Shown: positions 53,970 through 63,062 of the stretch, one piece after another
Layout: every line of letters begins with the position of its first letter
How positions within the stretch are numbered: position 1 is the stretch's first letter
Assembly: GCA_963781195.1 (NCBI GenBank)
Contig: CAWAEZ010000008.1
Location: forward strand, 248,001 to 312,000
Direction: 5' to 3'
DNA: 64,000 nucleotides
From: JAJPKK01 sp963781195
Lineage (GTDB): Bacteria; Pseudomonadota; Alphaproteobacteria; Rhizobiales; Xanthobacteraceae
Made by a program: the position numbers and the translations under genes
The notes under the pieces: model-generated
What the model was told of the DNA's origin: nothing
Database searches by the model: none
What the model saw: only the letters and a program-made list of their open reading frames with translations

Positions 53970-55277
53970 TCAAACTGCCCCGAACACCCGGGCGAAGATC
54001 GTATCGACCGCCTTGAGGTGATAGCCGAGGTCGAAATTCGCGGCGAGTTCCTTCCCCGACAGGTATTTTCGCACCTCGGGATCGGCCTCGAGCAGAGTGA
54101 GGAAGTCACCGCCCTCGCGCCACACCTTCATGGCGTTGCGCTGGACCAGGCGGTAGGCCTCCTCGCGCTGCGCGCCTTTCTGGGTCAGCGCCAGCAACAC
54201 ACGTTGGGAGTGGACGAGGCCGCCCAGGCGGTCGAGGTTCTTCTTCATGTTGTCGGGATAGACGACGAGCTTGTCGATCAGCCCGGCGAGCCGGTGGAGC
54301 GCGAAGTCGAGCGTCACCGTGGCGTCGGGGCCGATCATCCGTTCCACCGAGGAGTGGGAGATGTCGCGCTCGTGCCACAGCGCCACGTCCTCCAGCGCCG
54401 GGGTCACATAGGCCCGCACGATGCGCGCGAGCCCGGTCAGGTTCTCCGACAGCACCGGGTTGCGCTTGTGCGGCATCGCCGAGGAGCCCTTCTGGCCCGG
54501 CGAGAAGTATTCCTCCGCCTCCAGCACCTCGGTGCGCTGGAGATGGCGGATCTCGGTGGCGAGGCGCTCGATCGAGGACGCCACCACGCCGAGCGTCGCG
54601 AAATACATGGCGTGGCGGTCGCGCGGGATCACCTGGGTCGACACCGGCTCGACGGCGAGGCCCATCGCCTCGGCGACATGAGCTTCGACCGCGGGGTCGA
54701 TCTGGGCAAAGGTGCCGACCGCGCCGGAAATCGCGCAGGTCGCCACCTCCTTGCGCGCCGCCTCGAGGCGGGCACGGGCGCGGGAGAACTCCGCATAGGC
54801 AATGGCGAGCTTGAGCCCGAAGGTGGTGGGCTCGGCGTGGATGCCGTGGGAGCGGCCGACCACCGGGGTCGTCTTGTGCTCGAAGGCGCGGCGCTTGAGG
54901 GCGTCTCGCACCTTGTCGACGCCGGCGATGAGCAGGTCGGCGGCCCGCACCAGCTGCACGTTGAGGCAGGTGTCGAGCACGTCCGACGACGTCATGCCCT
55001 GATGGACGAAGCGCGCCTCCGGCCCGACGATCTCGGCGAGATGGGTCAGGAACGCGATCACGTCGTGTTTGACCTCGCGCTCGATCTCGTCGATGCGGGC
55101 GATGTCGAAGACTGCGTCCTTGCCCTTCGCCCAGATCGCCTGGGCGGCCTCCTTCGGCACGATGCCGAGCGCGGCAAGCGCGTCGGTGGCGTGGGCTTCG
55201 ATCTCGAACCAGATCCGGTAGCGCGTCTGCGCGTCCCAGATCGCGGCCATCTCCGGCCGGCTGTAACGGGGGATCAT
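53970..55277 (-). CDS. purB: Adenylosuccinate lyase
   Basis: Catalyses two fumarate-eliminating steps of purine synthesis. 435 aa from ATG 55277 (IPRYSRPEMAAIWD); a reading to 55313 has no support. The fumarase/aspartase-superfamily signature GSSAMPHKRNP is present, as are TSSDVLDTC and VGRSHGIHAEPTTFG. Clusters with murI and the other pur genes, and probably belongs to a purine-controlled set. Confidence 0.97.
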   Translation of the reverse strand: MIPRYSRPEMAAIWDAQTRYRIWFEIEAHATDALAALGIVPKEAAQAIWAKGKDAVFDIARIDEIEREVKHDVIAFLTHLAEIVGPEARFVHQGMTSSDVLDTCLNVQLVRAADLLIAGVDKVRDALKRRAFEHKTTPVVGRSHGIHAEPTTFGLKLAIAYAEFSRARARLEAARKEVATCAISGAVGTFAQIDPAVEAHVAEAMGLAVEPVSTQVIPRDRHAMYFATLGVVASSIERLATEIRHLQRTEVLEAEEYFSPGQKGSSAMPHKRNPVLSENLTGLARIVRAYVTPALEDVALWHERDISHSSVERMIGPDATVTLDFALHRLAGLIDKLVVYPDNMKKNLDRLGGLVHSQRVLLALTQKGAQREEAYRLVQRNAMKVWREGGDFLTLLEADPEVRKYLSGKELAANFDLGYHLKAVDTIFARVFGAV

Positions 55278-55425
55278 GGCCGGGGCTCTATCAGACCCGG
55301 GCCGGGGCGGCAATCAGGGACTCCCGGCAACGAGATCAATCCCAGCAGCGCAGGCCGGCGGCGCAGGCCCTACGCGGCGATCCTACATTGTCGTAGAGTA
55401 CGGATGATCAATTCAGGAGGCAGCC

Positions 55426-56259
55426 ATCGAGGGCAAGGTCGTCGTCATCACTGGGGCCACGTCGGGGATCGGCCGGCTCGCCGCTGCGCAGCTTGCCGGG
55501 CAGGGCGCCCGCATCGTCATGGTCGCGCGCGATGCCGTGCGGGCGGACGAGACGCTGGCGGAGCTTCGCCGGATCGGTCCGGGCGCCGCGCACCGCGCGC
55601 ATTTCGCCGACCTGTCCTCGATGTCCGAGGTGAAGAAGGTCGGTGCGGAGATCGCGGCGGCCGAACCGCATATCGATGTCCTCGTCAACAATGCGGGCAG
55701 CATGTTCGGTGCCCGCAAGATCACCGCGGAAGGTCTCGAGCGCACGTTTGCGCTCAACCACATGAGCTATTTCGTGCTGACCGGGTGCCTGCGCGAGCGG
55801 CTCGCCGCGGGGTCCCGCATCGTCAATACCGCGTCCGGCGCGCATCGGCGCGCGACGCTCGACTTTGGCGACCTCCAGACGCGACGTCATTACCGGCCGC
55901 AGACCGCCTATGGCCGCTCCAAGCTCTGCAACATCCTGTTCACGCGGTCGCTCGCGCGCCGGCTCGCGGCGAGCGGCGTCACCGCCAACTGCCTGCACCC
56001 CGGTTTCGTCGCCACCAATTTCGGCCAGCGTGATGGCGGGCTGTTCGGCTGGGCGGTGCGCTTTGCGATGCTGTTCGCGCGGCGGCCCGAGGCCGGGGCG
56101 AACACGATCGTTTATCTGGCGCGTTCGCCGGACGTCGCCGGGATCAGCGGCCGTTATTTCCACGACAGCCGCGAGGCGACGCCGAGCCGCGCCGCCCAGG
56201 ACGACGTCACCGCGGAACGGCTGTGGCAGGAAACCGAAAAGCTCGCCGATCGGGCCTGA
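55426..56259 (+). CDS. Short-chain dehydrogenase/reductase with apparent ATC start codon
   Basis: A 277-aa NAD(P)-dependent SDR, retinol-dehydrogenase-like. The Rossmann motif TGATSGIG (residues 9-16), NNAGSMFG, catalytic YGRSK and PG at HPGFVATNF are in order. A perfect AGGAGG (55415-55420) lies five bases before an ATC codon at 55426, and the reading from it gives I/M-E-G-K-V-V-V-I-T-G. There is no in-frame ATG, GTG or TTG between the preceding stop codon and ATG 55519, and starting there would delete the nucleotide-binding motif. Either ATC is used or the base is wrong. Confidence 0.82.
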   Translation: MEGKVVVITGATSGIGRLAAAQLAGQGARIVMVARDAVRADETLAELRRIGPGAAHRAHFADLSSMSEVKKVGAEIAAAEPHIDVLVNNAGSMFGARKITAEGLERTFALNHMSYFVLTGCLRERLAAGSRIVNTASGAHRRATLDFGDLQTRRHYRPQTAYGRSKLCNILFTRSLARRLAASGVTANCLHPGFVATNFGQRDGGLFGWAVRFAMLFARRPEAGANTIVYLARSPDVAGISGRYFHDSREATPSRAAQDDVTAERLWQETEKLADRA

Positions 56260-56274
56260 TTTCGCAGCAGTCGG

Positions 56275-56952
56275 TTACGCGACTTCGCCGCGGGCGAGCG
56301 CCGCGGCGTTGCGGATCGCGGCGATGTTTTCGCGGTAGGCGCCGCCCTTGAACACCGCCGAGCCGGCGACCAGGATGTTGGCGCCGGCGCGAACGATCTC
56401 GCCGACGTTCTCCGCCGTCACCCCGCCGTCGACCTCGATGTCGATCGGGCGTCCGGCGGCCATGGCGCGCAGCCGGGCGATCTTTTCGAGCGCGCCGGGG
56501 ATGAACCGCTGGCCGCCGAAGCCGGGATTGACCGACATCACCAGGATGAGATCGACGAGGTCGATGACCGGCTCGATCATGACGTCCGGCGTGCCGGGGT
56601 TGAGCGTCACCCCGACTTTCTTGCCGAGCGCGCGGATCGCCTGCAGCGAACGGTGCACATGCGGCCCCGACTCCACGTGCACGGTGATGAGGTCCGCGCC
56701 CGCCTTGGCGAAAGCCTCGAGGTAGGGATCGCACGGCGTGATCATCAGGTGCACGTCGAACGGCTTGGCGGTGTGCGGCCGCAGCGCCTTCACCACGTCG
56801 GGGCCGATCGTGATGTTGGGGACGAAATGGCCGTCCATGACATCGACATGGATCCAGTCGGCGCCGGCCGCGTCGACGGCGCGGACCTCCTCGCCGAGCT
56901 TGGCGAAGTCGGCCGACAGGATCGATGGCGCAATGGTGAGCGGGCGATGCAT
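56275..56952 (-). CDS. rpe: Ribulose-phosphate 3-epimerase
   Basis: Interconverts ribulose-5-phosphate and xylulose-5-phosphate in the pentose phosphate pathway and Calvin cycle. 225 aa TIM barrel: IAPSILSADFAKLGEE, HVDVMDGHFVPNITIGP, VHLMITPCDPY, SVNPGFGGQRFIP and the phosphate-binding DGGVTAENV. ATG 56952 is used rather than longer readings. It converges on the SDR gene. Confidence 0.96.
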   Translation of the reverse strand: MHRPLTIAPSILSADFAKLGEEVRAVDAAGADWIHVDVMDGHFVPNITIGPDVVKALRPHTAKPFDVHLMITPCDPYLEAFAKAGADLITVHVESGPHVHRSLQAIRALGKKVGVTLNPGTPDVMIEPVIDLVDLILVMSVNPGFGGQRFIPGALEKIARLRAMAAGRPIDIEVDGGVTAENVGEIVRAGANILVAGSAVFKGGAYRENIAAIRNAAALARGEVA

Positions 56953-57118
56953 CGGTGCCTCCGGTCCCCGTCCGCCTATCACGGCGGACCGGCAGGGAGC
57001 AAACCGGCAGGGGTAAATACGAAGGTCGATGATGGTTTTGCCGGCGGCTTCCCCTATATCTCGGCGGTCTTCGTCCCCCCGTGCCGGCGATCCGGCGTCT
57101 CTCGCAGGAAGGCTTGTC

Positions 57119-58364
57119 ATGGCGCGCACCGATGCGATCGTGCTCGGCGCCGGGATCGTCGGCGCATCCGCGGCTCTGCACCTCGCCAAGCGAGGCCTGG
57201 CGGTGGCGCTGGTGGACCGCGGCGAGCCCGGCCGGGGAACCTCCTACGGCAATGCCGGAATCATCGAGGGCAACACGCTGTTTCCCGCGAGCTTTCCCTC
57301 GAGCCTCGGGGCGCTTGCCCGCATCGCCCTCAAGCAGGCCCCCGAGGCCGATTACCACGTCACCTTCCTCGCCCAGGTGGCCCCGTGGCTGCTGTCGTTT
57401 TATCGCAACTCGTCCCCGCAGCGTCTCGTCGAGACCATGCAGGCGATGCGGCCGCTGTTCTCCCGCGCGGTGGCCGAGCACGCCGCGCTGATGCAGGAAT
57501 CCGGTGCCGAGCAGTACCTGCGGCGCACCGGCTGGCTCAAGCTCTACCGCAGCGACGCCGGGCTTGCCGGCACCGCCCGCGAGCGCGGCATTGCGGGAGA
57601 ACTCGGCATGCCGTTGCGCGTGCTCGACGTCGAGGCGGCGCGCGCGCTCGAACCGTCGCTGGCGCCGGTGTTTCGCCACGCCGTGTTCTGGGAGCAGGCG
57701 GCGAGCGTCTCCAATCCGCTCGCGGTGACGCGGGCCTATGTCGCCCGCTTCAAGGCGCTCGGCGGCGTCGTGGTGGGCGGCGACGCGATGCGGCTGCACC
57801 GGTCCGCCGGGCGCTGGCGCATCGACACGGCGGAGGGGCCGATCGACGCGGAATCCGCGGTGGTGGCGCTCGGCCCCTGGGCGCCGGACCTGCTCGCGCC
57901 GCTCGGCATCAAGCTGCCGCTCGCGGCGAAGCGCGGCTATCACCGGCACTTCCGCCCGCGCGGCAATGCGGGCCTCGCGCGGCCGATCCTCGACGCCGAG
58001 AACGGCTATTGCATCGTGCCGATGGAGCAGGGCATCCGCATCACCACCGGCGCCGAGTTCGCCCCGCGCGACGCCGCCCCGACACCGACCCAGTTCGCCC
58101 GGGTGATGCCGGCGGCGAGCGGCCTGTTTCCGCTCGGCGAGGCGGTCGAGGACAAGCCGTGGCTGGGAGTTCGCCCCTGCTTTGCCGAATTCGCGCCCGG
58201 TGATCGGCCGCGCGCCGGGCCAGTCCGGCCTGTGGCTCGACTATGGCCACGGCCATTCGGGGCTGACGCTGGGCCCGGTTTCCGGACGACTTCTCGCGGA
58301 GATGATGACGGGCGCGACCCCGTTCTGCGATCCCGCGCCTTACCGCGCCGAGCGGTTCGGCTGA
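57119..58364 (+). CDS. FAD-dependent D-amino-acid dehydrogenase-like protein, frameshifted near its 3' end
   Basis: A DadA/DAO-family flavoprotein of about 414 residues if intact. ATG 57119 follows AGGAAGG. FAD motif IVLGAGIVGASAALHLAKRG; GTSYGNAGIIEGNT is typical of DadA-like enzymes. In frame until KPWLGVRPC near 58176. The frame then runs to 58408 as Arg-rich nonsense, whereas the conserved ending (PNSRPVIGRAP, LWLDYGHGHSGLTLGPVSG) is read one base on and stops at 58364. A surplus T in TGCTTTGCC restores it. The amine or amino-acid substrate is unknown. Confidence 0.8.
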
Positions 58365-58482
58365 CGCCGATCCCGCTTGCGGACGATCCGGCGCCGTCGA
58401 AGGAATGAGCCCGCGCGGCACGAGAAAATGGCCGGGGCGCGCGCGCTCCGGCCACTCATTCCGTCCGTTGTGAGACTGGGCG

Positions 58483-60060
58483 TTACTGCTTGGCTTCGCC
58501 GGGGACTTCGCTGATGGTGCGCACCACGCTCGAGGTCGGGCGCTGGCTCACGGTGGGCAGCTTCTGGTCCTTGAGCATCATCTCGTCGAACTCCGGCAGC
58601 GTCGTCACCTGATCCTTCGGGACCATGTGGACGACCTTGAAGCCGCCGGCCTTGAGCTGGGCCAGGATCTCCGGCAGGGCGAGCGACGTCACCTTCTGGA
58701 AGTCGTGCATCAGGATGATGCCCTTGCCCTGCTTGTTGACCTTGGCCATGAGCGTCTTGATCAGCACATCGGGCTTCTTGATCTTGAAATCGAAGGAGTC
58801 GATGTCGGTCGAGAAGATCGCGATGTTGCGCTGACCGAGATAGGTCAGCATCTCCGGCGGATGGCGCAGGTCCGGGAAGCGGAAGAACGGCGCCGTCGCT
58901 GCGCCGGCGTAGAAGTGCACGGCGCTCAGCCCCTTCTCGATCTCCTCCTTCGCCTCGTCGGGCGTCTTCTTGAGCAGATCGGCATGGGACCAGGTGTGGC
59001 TGCCGATGGTGTGCCCGGCGGCGACGTCCTGCTTGAGGATTTCGGGGTAATACGTCGAGTGCTTGCCGATCGGGAAGAAGGTGGCGCGCACGCACTGGTC
59101 GGCCAGCGCCTTGAGCACGGCCGGGGTGTGGCCGAGCCACGGGCCGTCGTCGAACGTCAGCACGACTTCATGGTCGCGCAGGAAGTCCATGGTCTTGAAG
59201 TGCTGCGAGCCGAAGCCCGGGCCACCGGTGGTGTCGATCTCGACCACCCGCGAGACGCCGAGTGCGTTCGGATTCGCGCACGGGATGTTCGGCGCCTTGA
59301 TGGCCGCCTGCGGGGCGGGAGCCGGTGCGGCGGCCGGGGTGGCAGCGACCGGAGCGGGCGCGGGAACGGCTGCCGGCGCGGCGGCTGCCGTCGGTGCGGT
59401 GCCGGCCGGCCGGAACGTCGGGGTGACCGGGGCTGGCTTGTATTGGGCCAGGACAATCGGTGCAGGCACAATCGGCGCCGGGGCAGCGGTTACAGCCGGA
59501 GCCGCGGCAACTTGGTTCGCAGGAACTTGGGACGCGGCAACTTGGGACGCGGCAACCGCAGGCGCTGAAACGGCGAGCGCGGCGACCGGAGCGGCCGTGG
59601 CGGGACGCGGCGCGACCGCGGCGACCGCCGGCGTGGCGGCAGCGCCCTGGGTCGGGGCCATCGCAGCGACCGTCTCGCTGTCGAGGACGGCCGGGGCAGC
59701 GGAAGTCTCTGCCGCAACGGACGGCTCGGGGGCGGCCGGCACGGCGGCGGCCAGCGCCTCGGTCTCGGTGGCGGGACCGGCGGCGTCCGCCTCATCCGCT
59801 TCGTCGGCCGCGGCCGGCTTTGCAGCCATCTCGACGGGCGCCGCTGCAGTCGCCTCAGGGGTATCGCCGGGGGCGAGCGCCGCCTCGCTGGCCGGAGGCG
59901 CAAGAACCGCCTCCACGGCCGTCACAGGCGCGACGGCTGCCGCAGGAGCTGCCGAATCGGCGCGCGCCTGCTGCCCGGGCACCCACAAGCCCGCTTGCAC
60001 GATGCCGTATGCCGCCAATGTAAAGATTGCGATTATGCCGCCCACGATAGCCGCGCGCAT
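58483..60060 (-). CDS. Membrane-anchored polysaccharide deacetylase with long Ala/Pro linker
   Basis: A 525-aa protein. GAGGAG precedes ATG 60060. Residues 5-28 form a signal-anchor, then about 250 residues of low-complexity Ala/Pro/Val linker, then a NodB domain: metal motif LTFDDGPW, HxxxH in SHTWSHADLL, RFPDLRHP and catalytic His in IILMHDF. It likely removes acetyl groups from a periplasmic or surface polysaccharide or peptidoglycan. The linker contains a 15-bp tandem repeat (59506-59550) and would let the domain reach into the cell wall. Confidence 0.88.
   Translation of the reverse strand: MRAAIVGGIIAIFTLAAYGIVQAGLWVPGQQARADSAAPAAAVAPVTAVEAVLAPPASEAALAPGDTPEATAAAPVEMAAKPAAADEADEADAAGPATETEALAAAVPAAPEPSVAAETSAAPAVLDSETVAAMAPTQGAAATPAVAAVAPRPATAAPVAALAVSAPAVAASQVAASQVPANQVAAAPAVTAAPAPIVPAPIVLAQYKPAPVTPTFRPAGTAPTAAAAPAAVPAPAPVAATPAAAPAPAPQAAIKAPNIPCANPNALGVSRVVEIDTTGGPGFGSQHFKTMDFLRDHEVVLTFDDGPWLGHTPAVLKALADQCVRATFFPIGKHSTYYPEILKQDVAAGHTIGSHTWSHADLLKKTPDEAKEEIEKGLSAVHFYAGAATAPFFRFPDLRHPPEMLTYLGQRNIAIFSTDIDSFDFKIKKPDVLIKTLMAKVNKQGKGIILMHDFQKVTSLALPEILAQLKAGGFKVVHMVPKDQVTTLPEFDEMMLKDQKLPTVSQRPTSSVVRTISEVPGEAKQ
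59506..59550. repeat. 15-bp tandem repeat in the deacetylase linker
   Basis: Three units of the type GGCAACTTGGGACGC (59506-59520, 59521-59535, 59536-59550), the first two with a few mismatches. They encode repeated ASQVA/ANQVP pentapeptides on the minus strand. Confidence 0.85.
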
Positions 60061-60247
60061 CAGATTTTCTCCTCTATGCCGCCGAGGTTTCGATATGCCC
60101 CGGCTGGCAGCAGTGAGGTCGTCGTCGTCCGGCGATCCCAAAATCTGTCGTCGCGAAGCCCCACCGATGACCAGAATAGCAAAATTCTCGATGCAAATCC
60201 AATGTTGTTGGACTGCGACGTCACCCAACGATGAAATTGCGAGTCTT

Positions 60248-61255
60248 TCAGGGCGGAGAAGGGAACCGCGTCCGGTATGATGGCACCGCTTGGGGGAACG
60301 GCAGGGCGGTGGCTTCGAAAACCCCGCGCGCAATCGCCCGGGACACCACCTGGGCGGCGGCGCTCCCGATCGCCATCAGATCGAACACCGGGTTGGCGAG
60401 GGGGCGCAGCCCGGTGGCGGCGGCGAACACGACGTCGCCATCGAGCGGGGTATGGACCGGATGGATGGCCCGGGCGAGCCCGTCCTGGGCCATCACGGCG
60501 AGGTGCCGCGCCTGGGCCTTGGTCAGAGCGGCGTCGGTGGCGACCACGACGAGCGTGGTGTTGGCCCGCGGTGCCCCCTTGGTGCGCGGCAGCAGGGCGG
60601 CCGGTGGCACCTCCGCCGGAAAGCCGCGGCCGCCGAACTCACCGTTCTGCTCGAACGGGGCCGCCCAGAAGCAGGGGCCGTCTCCGACCACCACCGCGCC
60701 CGCGGCGTTGACGGCCGCCAGCGCCGCCACGGAAAAGCCGCCGTCGATCACCGCCGAAGCCGATCCGATGCCGCCCTTGAGATTGACGGTGGTGGCCCCG
60801 AGCCCGGCGCCCACGCTGCCGAGGGCGAAGCGCGGGGTCGCCGCCTCCGCCGCCGCGAAGCCGAGCTCGCGATACGGCGGGTAGCGCCCCCAATCCTTGT
60901 CGCCCGAATTGAGGAGATCGAACAGGATCGCCGCCGGCACCAGCGGAATCCGCGCCGTTCCCACCGCATAGCCGCGGCCGATGCTGCGCAGATAGGCCTG
61001 CACGCCACTCGCGGCGTCGAGCCCGAAGGCGGAGCCGCCGGAGAGCGTGATCGCATCGATGCGGTCCACCGTGCGGGCGGGATCGAGCAGGTCGCTCTCG
61101 CGGGTTCCGGGGCCGCCGCCGCCGATATCGATGGAGACCACGGTCGGCTGCTCGAACACGATCGCCGTCGTCCCGGTCGCGACGCGGCTGTCGTCGGCAT
61201 GACCGACCCGGATGCCGGCGATGTCGGTCAGGAGATTGAGGGGGCCCGGAGTCAC
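60248..61255 (-). CDS. P1 family aminopeptidase/esterase (DmpA-like)
   Basis: A 335-aa Ntn-fold peptidase that cleaves itself into two chains. Motifs: LTDIAGIRVGHADD, ITLSGGSAFGLDAASGV, GATTVNLKGGIGSAS and, at the processing site, RANTTLVVVATDA where the new N-terminal Thr/Ser nucleophile would form. No signal peptide. DmpA-type enzymes release D- or beta-amino acids from peptides. It is divergent from ccdA, with 190 bp between the two starts. Confidence 0.88.
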   Translation of the reverse strand: MTPGPLNLLTDIAGIRVGHADDSRVATGTTAIVFEQPTVVSIDIGGGGPGTRESDLLDPARTVDRIDAITLSGGSAFGLDAASGVQAYLRSIGRGYAVGTARIPLVPAAILFDLLNSGDKDWGRYPPYRELGFAAAEAATPRFALGSVGAGLGATTVNLKGGIGSASAVIDGGFSVAALAAVNAAGAVVVGDGPCFWAAPFEQNGEFGGRGFPAEVPPAALLPRTKGAPRANTTLVVVATDAALTKAQARHLAVMAQDGLARAIHPVHTPLDGDVVFAAATGLRPLANPVFDLMAIGSAAAQVVSRAIARGVFEATALPFPQAVPSYRTRFPSPP

Positions 61256-61446
61256 CGCGATGCCGTTTTGCTGGGAGCGGCATCGTCCGCCGCTGCGTGG
61301 AAGGTCGCCGCAGCGGAGACGATTCCGGCCGCGGGGTCAATCGCGTGGCGGCGACGTCTGCCATGCCCATCACGCCCGTTCACGTTGCCGCGCGCGTGCC
61401 GCGGGCCGGGTTGCGCGGTGTCCCGCGATGGCGCATCAAGGCGCCC

Positions 61447-62181
61447 ATGAGCGCCGACATCACCTTCGCCGCCGCGTTTTTCGCCGGGCTGCTGAGCTTC
61501 CTGTCGCCCTGCGTGCTGCCGCTGGTGCCGCCCTATCTCGTCTATCTCGCCGGCGCGTCGCTGGAGCGTTTCGCCGATGCGGAGCCGGAGCCGCAGATCA
61601 GGCGGGAGACGGTGTTCGCGGCGCTGCTGTTCGTCGCCGGCTTCTCCACCGTGTTCGTCGCCTTCGGCGCCAGCGCGAGCGCGATCGGTGCGCTGGTGCA
61701 GGCGTGGTCGCGCGAGCTCTCCATCGTCGCCGGCATCGCCATCATCGTCATGGGCCTGCACTTCCTCGGCATCACCCGCTTCGCGTTCCTGATGTTCGAG
61801 AAACGTGCCCCGATGGCGCGGCCGGTCGGGCTGTGGGGCGCCTATGCCATGGGGCTCGCCTTTGCGTTCGGCTGGACGCCGTGCATCGGGCCGATCCTCG
61901 CGGCCATCCTCGCCGTCGCGGCATCGAAGGAGACGGTTGCCAAGGGGGCGGCACTGCTCGCGGTCTATTCCGCCGGGCTCGGCATTCCGTTCCTGCTCGC
62001 CGCCTTCGCCATCGAGCCCTGCGCCGCCCTCATCGCCCGCTTCAAGCGCCACCTCGCGGTCGTCGAGAAGACGATGGGCGCCCTGCTCGTGCTCACCGGC
62101 GTCGCGTTCTTGACCGGTCTGGTCGGCGAGGCGAGCTTCTTTCTGCTGGAATGGTTCCCGGCGCTCGGACGCATCGGGTAG
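61447..62181 (+). CDS. ccdA: Cytochrome c biogenesis / thiol-disulfide protein CcdA
   Basis: A 244-aa inner-membrane protein with about six helices that moves reducing power from thioredoxin to the periplasm for cytochrome c maturation. The paired cysteines lie in LSFLSPCVLPLVPPYL and AFGWTPCIGPIL, the CcdA/DsbD transmembrane signature. ATG 61447 is chosen; an ATG at 61363 would add 28 non-homologous residues. The cytochrome c genes at the left end are possible clients. Confidence 0.92.
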   Translation: MSADITFAAAFFAGLLSFLSPCVLPLVPPYLVYLAGASLERFADAEPEPQIRRETVFAALLFVAGFSTVFVAFGASASAIGALVQAWSRELSIVAGIAIIVMGLHFLGITRFAFLMFEKRAPMARPVGLWGAYAMGLAFAFGWTPCIGPILAAILAVAASKETVAKGAALLAVYSAGLGIPFLLAAFAIEPCAALIARFKRHLAVVEKTMGALLVLTGVAFLTGLVGEASFFLLEWFPALGRIG

Positions 62182-62203
62182 GGCGCGCCGGTCTGCGCGG
62201 TCC

Positions 62204-62259
62204 GCGATCTACTTTCTGCGGTCTACCTTTCGCGGTCTACTTGTCGCGCTCTACTTGGC
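62204..62259. repeat. 14-bp tandem repeat, four units, across a stop codon
   Basis: Four consecutive 14-base units GCGnTCTACyTnnC (62204-62217, 62218-62231, 62232-62245, 62246-62259). The last unit contains the TAG (62251-62253 on the minus strand) that ends the cupin gene, and the other units repeat the same TAG in line with it. Confidence 0.92.
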
Positions 62260-62700
62260 GTCGTTTCCGGCGAGTTGGAGCGAGCCGCCCTGGCCGGTCG
62301 CGAGCGCGACGAACTTGTTCCATGCGCGCAGGGCAATTCCCATCGGCTTCGGCAGTGCATGCCGGCACACCGCGAGCTTGCGCACGGCGCTCGGCACCCG
62401 CCACACGCTTTGGCAGCCGGCCGGAAAGAACGCCATGTCGCCGGGGCCGAGGCGGCGCTCGACGCCGTCTTCGTTGGTGACGAACACCTCGCCCGAGATC
62501 ACATGCACGGTCTCGTCGACGCTGTAGTGCCAGCGGAACCGGCCGGCGGTGCAAGACCATGCGACCACCACGGCGGTGCCGTCGGCGCTGCGTGCGAGCT
62601 CGCGGGCGTGCGCCTGCGGCGTGCCGTCCAGAATCCAGCCCGGCTGGATCGGCATCGGGCTGAGGGTGACGATGGAGGGATCGGCGAACACGATCTGCAT
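62251..62700 (-). CDS. Small cupin-domain protein (EutQ/ureidoglycine aminohydrolase-like)
   Basis: A 149-aa single cupin. ATG 62700 starts with QIVFADPSIVTLSP; the reading to 62847 is unsupported. The metal site lies in FRWHYSVDETVHVISGEV (His, Glu, His) and the second motif in LGPGDMAFFPAGCQSVW. Similar cupins act in small-molecule binding or isomerisation. It converges on ccdA, with the tandem repeat between them. Confidence 0.82.
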   Translation of the reverse strand: MQIVFADPSIVTLSPMPIQPGWILDGTPQAHARELARSADGTAVVVAWSCTAGRFRWHYSVDETVHVISGEVFVTNEDGVERRLGPGDMAFFPAGCQSVWRVPSAVRKLAVCRHALPKPMGIALRAWNKFVALATGQGGSLQLAGNDAK

Positions 62701-62877
62701 AACGGCCCCCGCGGTGCAGCGTTGCTGTCTCGACGGCAGCCCGCGATCGACAGCGGCGCCGCCCCTGGCGATCGTAAACGACGGCGACCGCGACCGCTGA
62801 TTTTTGAACATGCTACGCCCGGGAAGTCTCCCGCTTTGCGCAATCATGCTTAAGGCGCCGGCGATCCAAACCCACGG

Positions 62878-63008
62878 CCGTCATCGCCGGGCCTGTTCCG
62901 GCGACCCCGATCATTAGGCAGGGCGACGCCACCCGAGTGAGAAGGCACCCGAGTGAAAAGGACTTGTGCCTTGCGATCGGGATGGCCAGGACAAGCCCGG
63001 CCATGACC
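62878..63008. repeat. Inverted pair of CCGTCATCGCCGGGC-type extragenic repeats
   Basis: The left element begins CCGTCATCGCCGGGCCTG and contains CCGG-GCCTGTT-CCGG arms (62878-62909). The right element (62981-63008) ends GCCCGGCCATGACC, the reverse-complement style of the same type. Such repeats are common in Rhizobiales. Confidence 0.6.
62930..62961. repeat. 16-bp tandem duplication
   Basis: CACCCGAGTGAGAAGG (62930-62945) is followed immediately by CACCCGAGTGAAAAGG (62946-62961), one mismatch. Confidence 0.9.
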
Positions 63009-63062
63009 ATGTGTGAGATCGGACATTCCGGACCTCATCCCGAAGGCGCGTGAGAGTCCGCC

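Larger units (their letters stand above)
62701..63062. other. 362-bp intergenic region with repeats
   Basis: Between two minus-strand genes. It contains a 16-bp duplication (62930-62961) and an inverted pair of CCGGGC-type repeats (62878-62909 and 62981-63008). No gene is seen. Confidence 0.6.
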
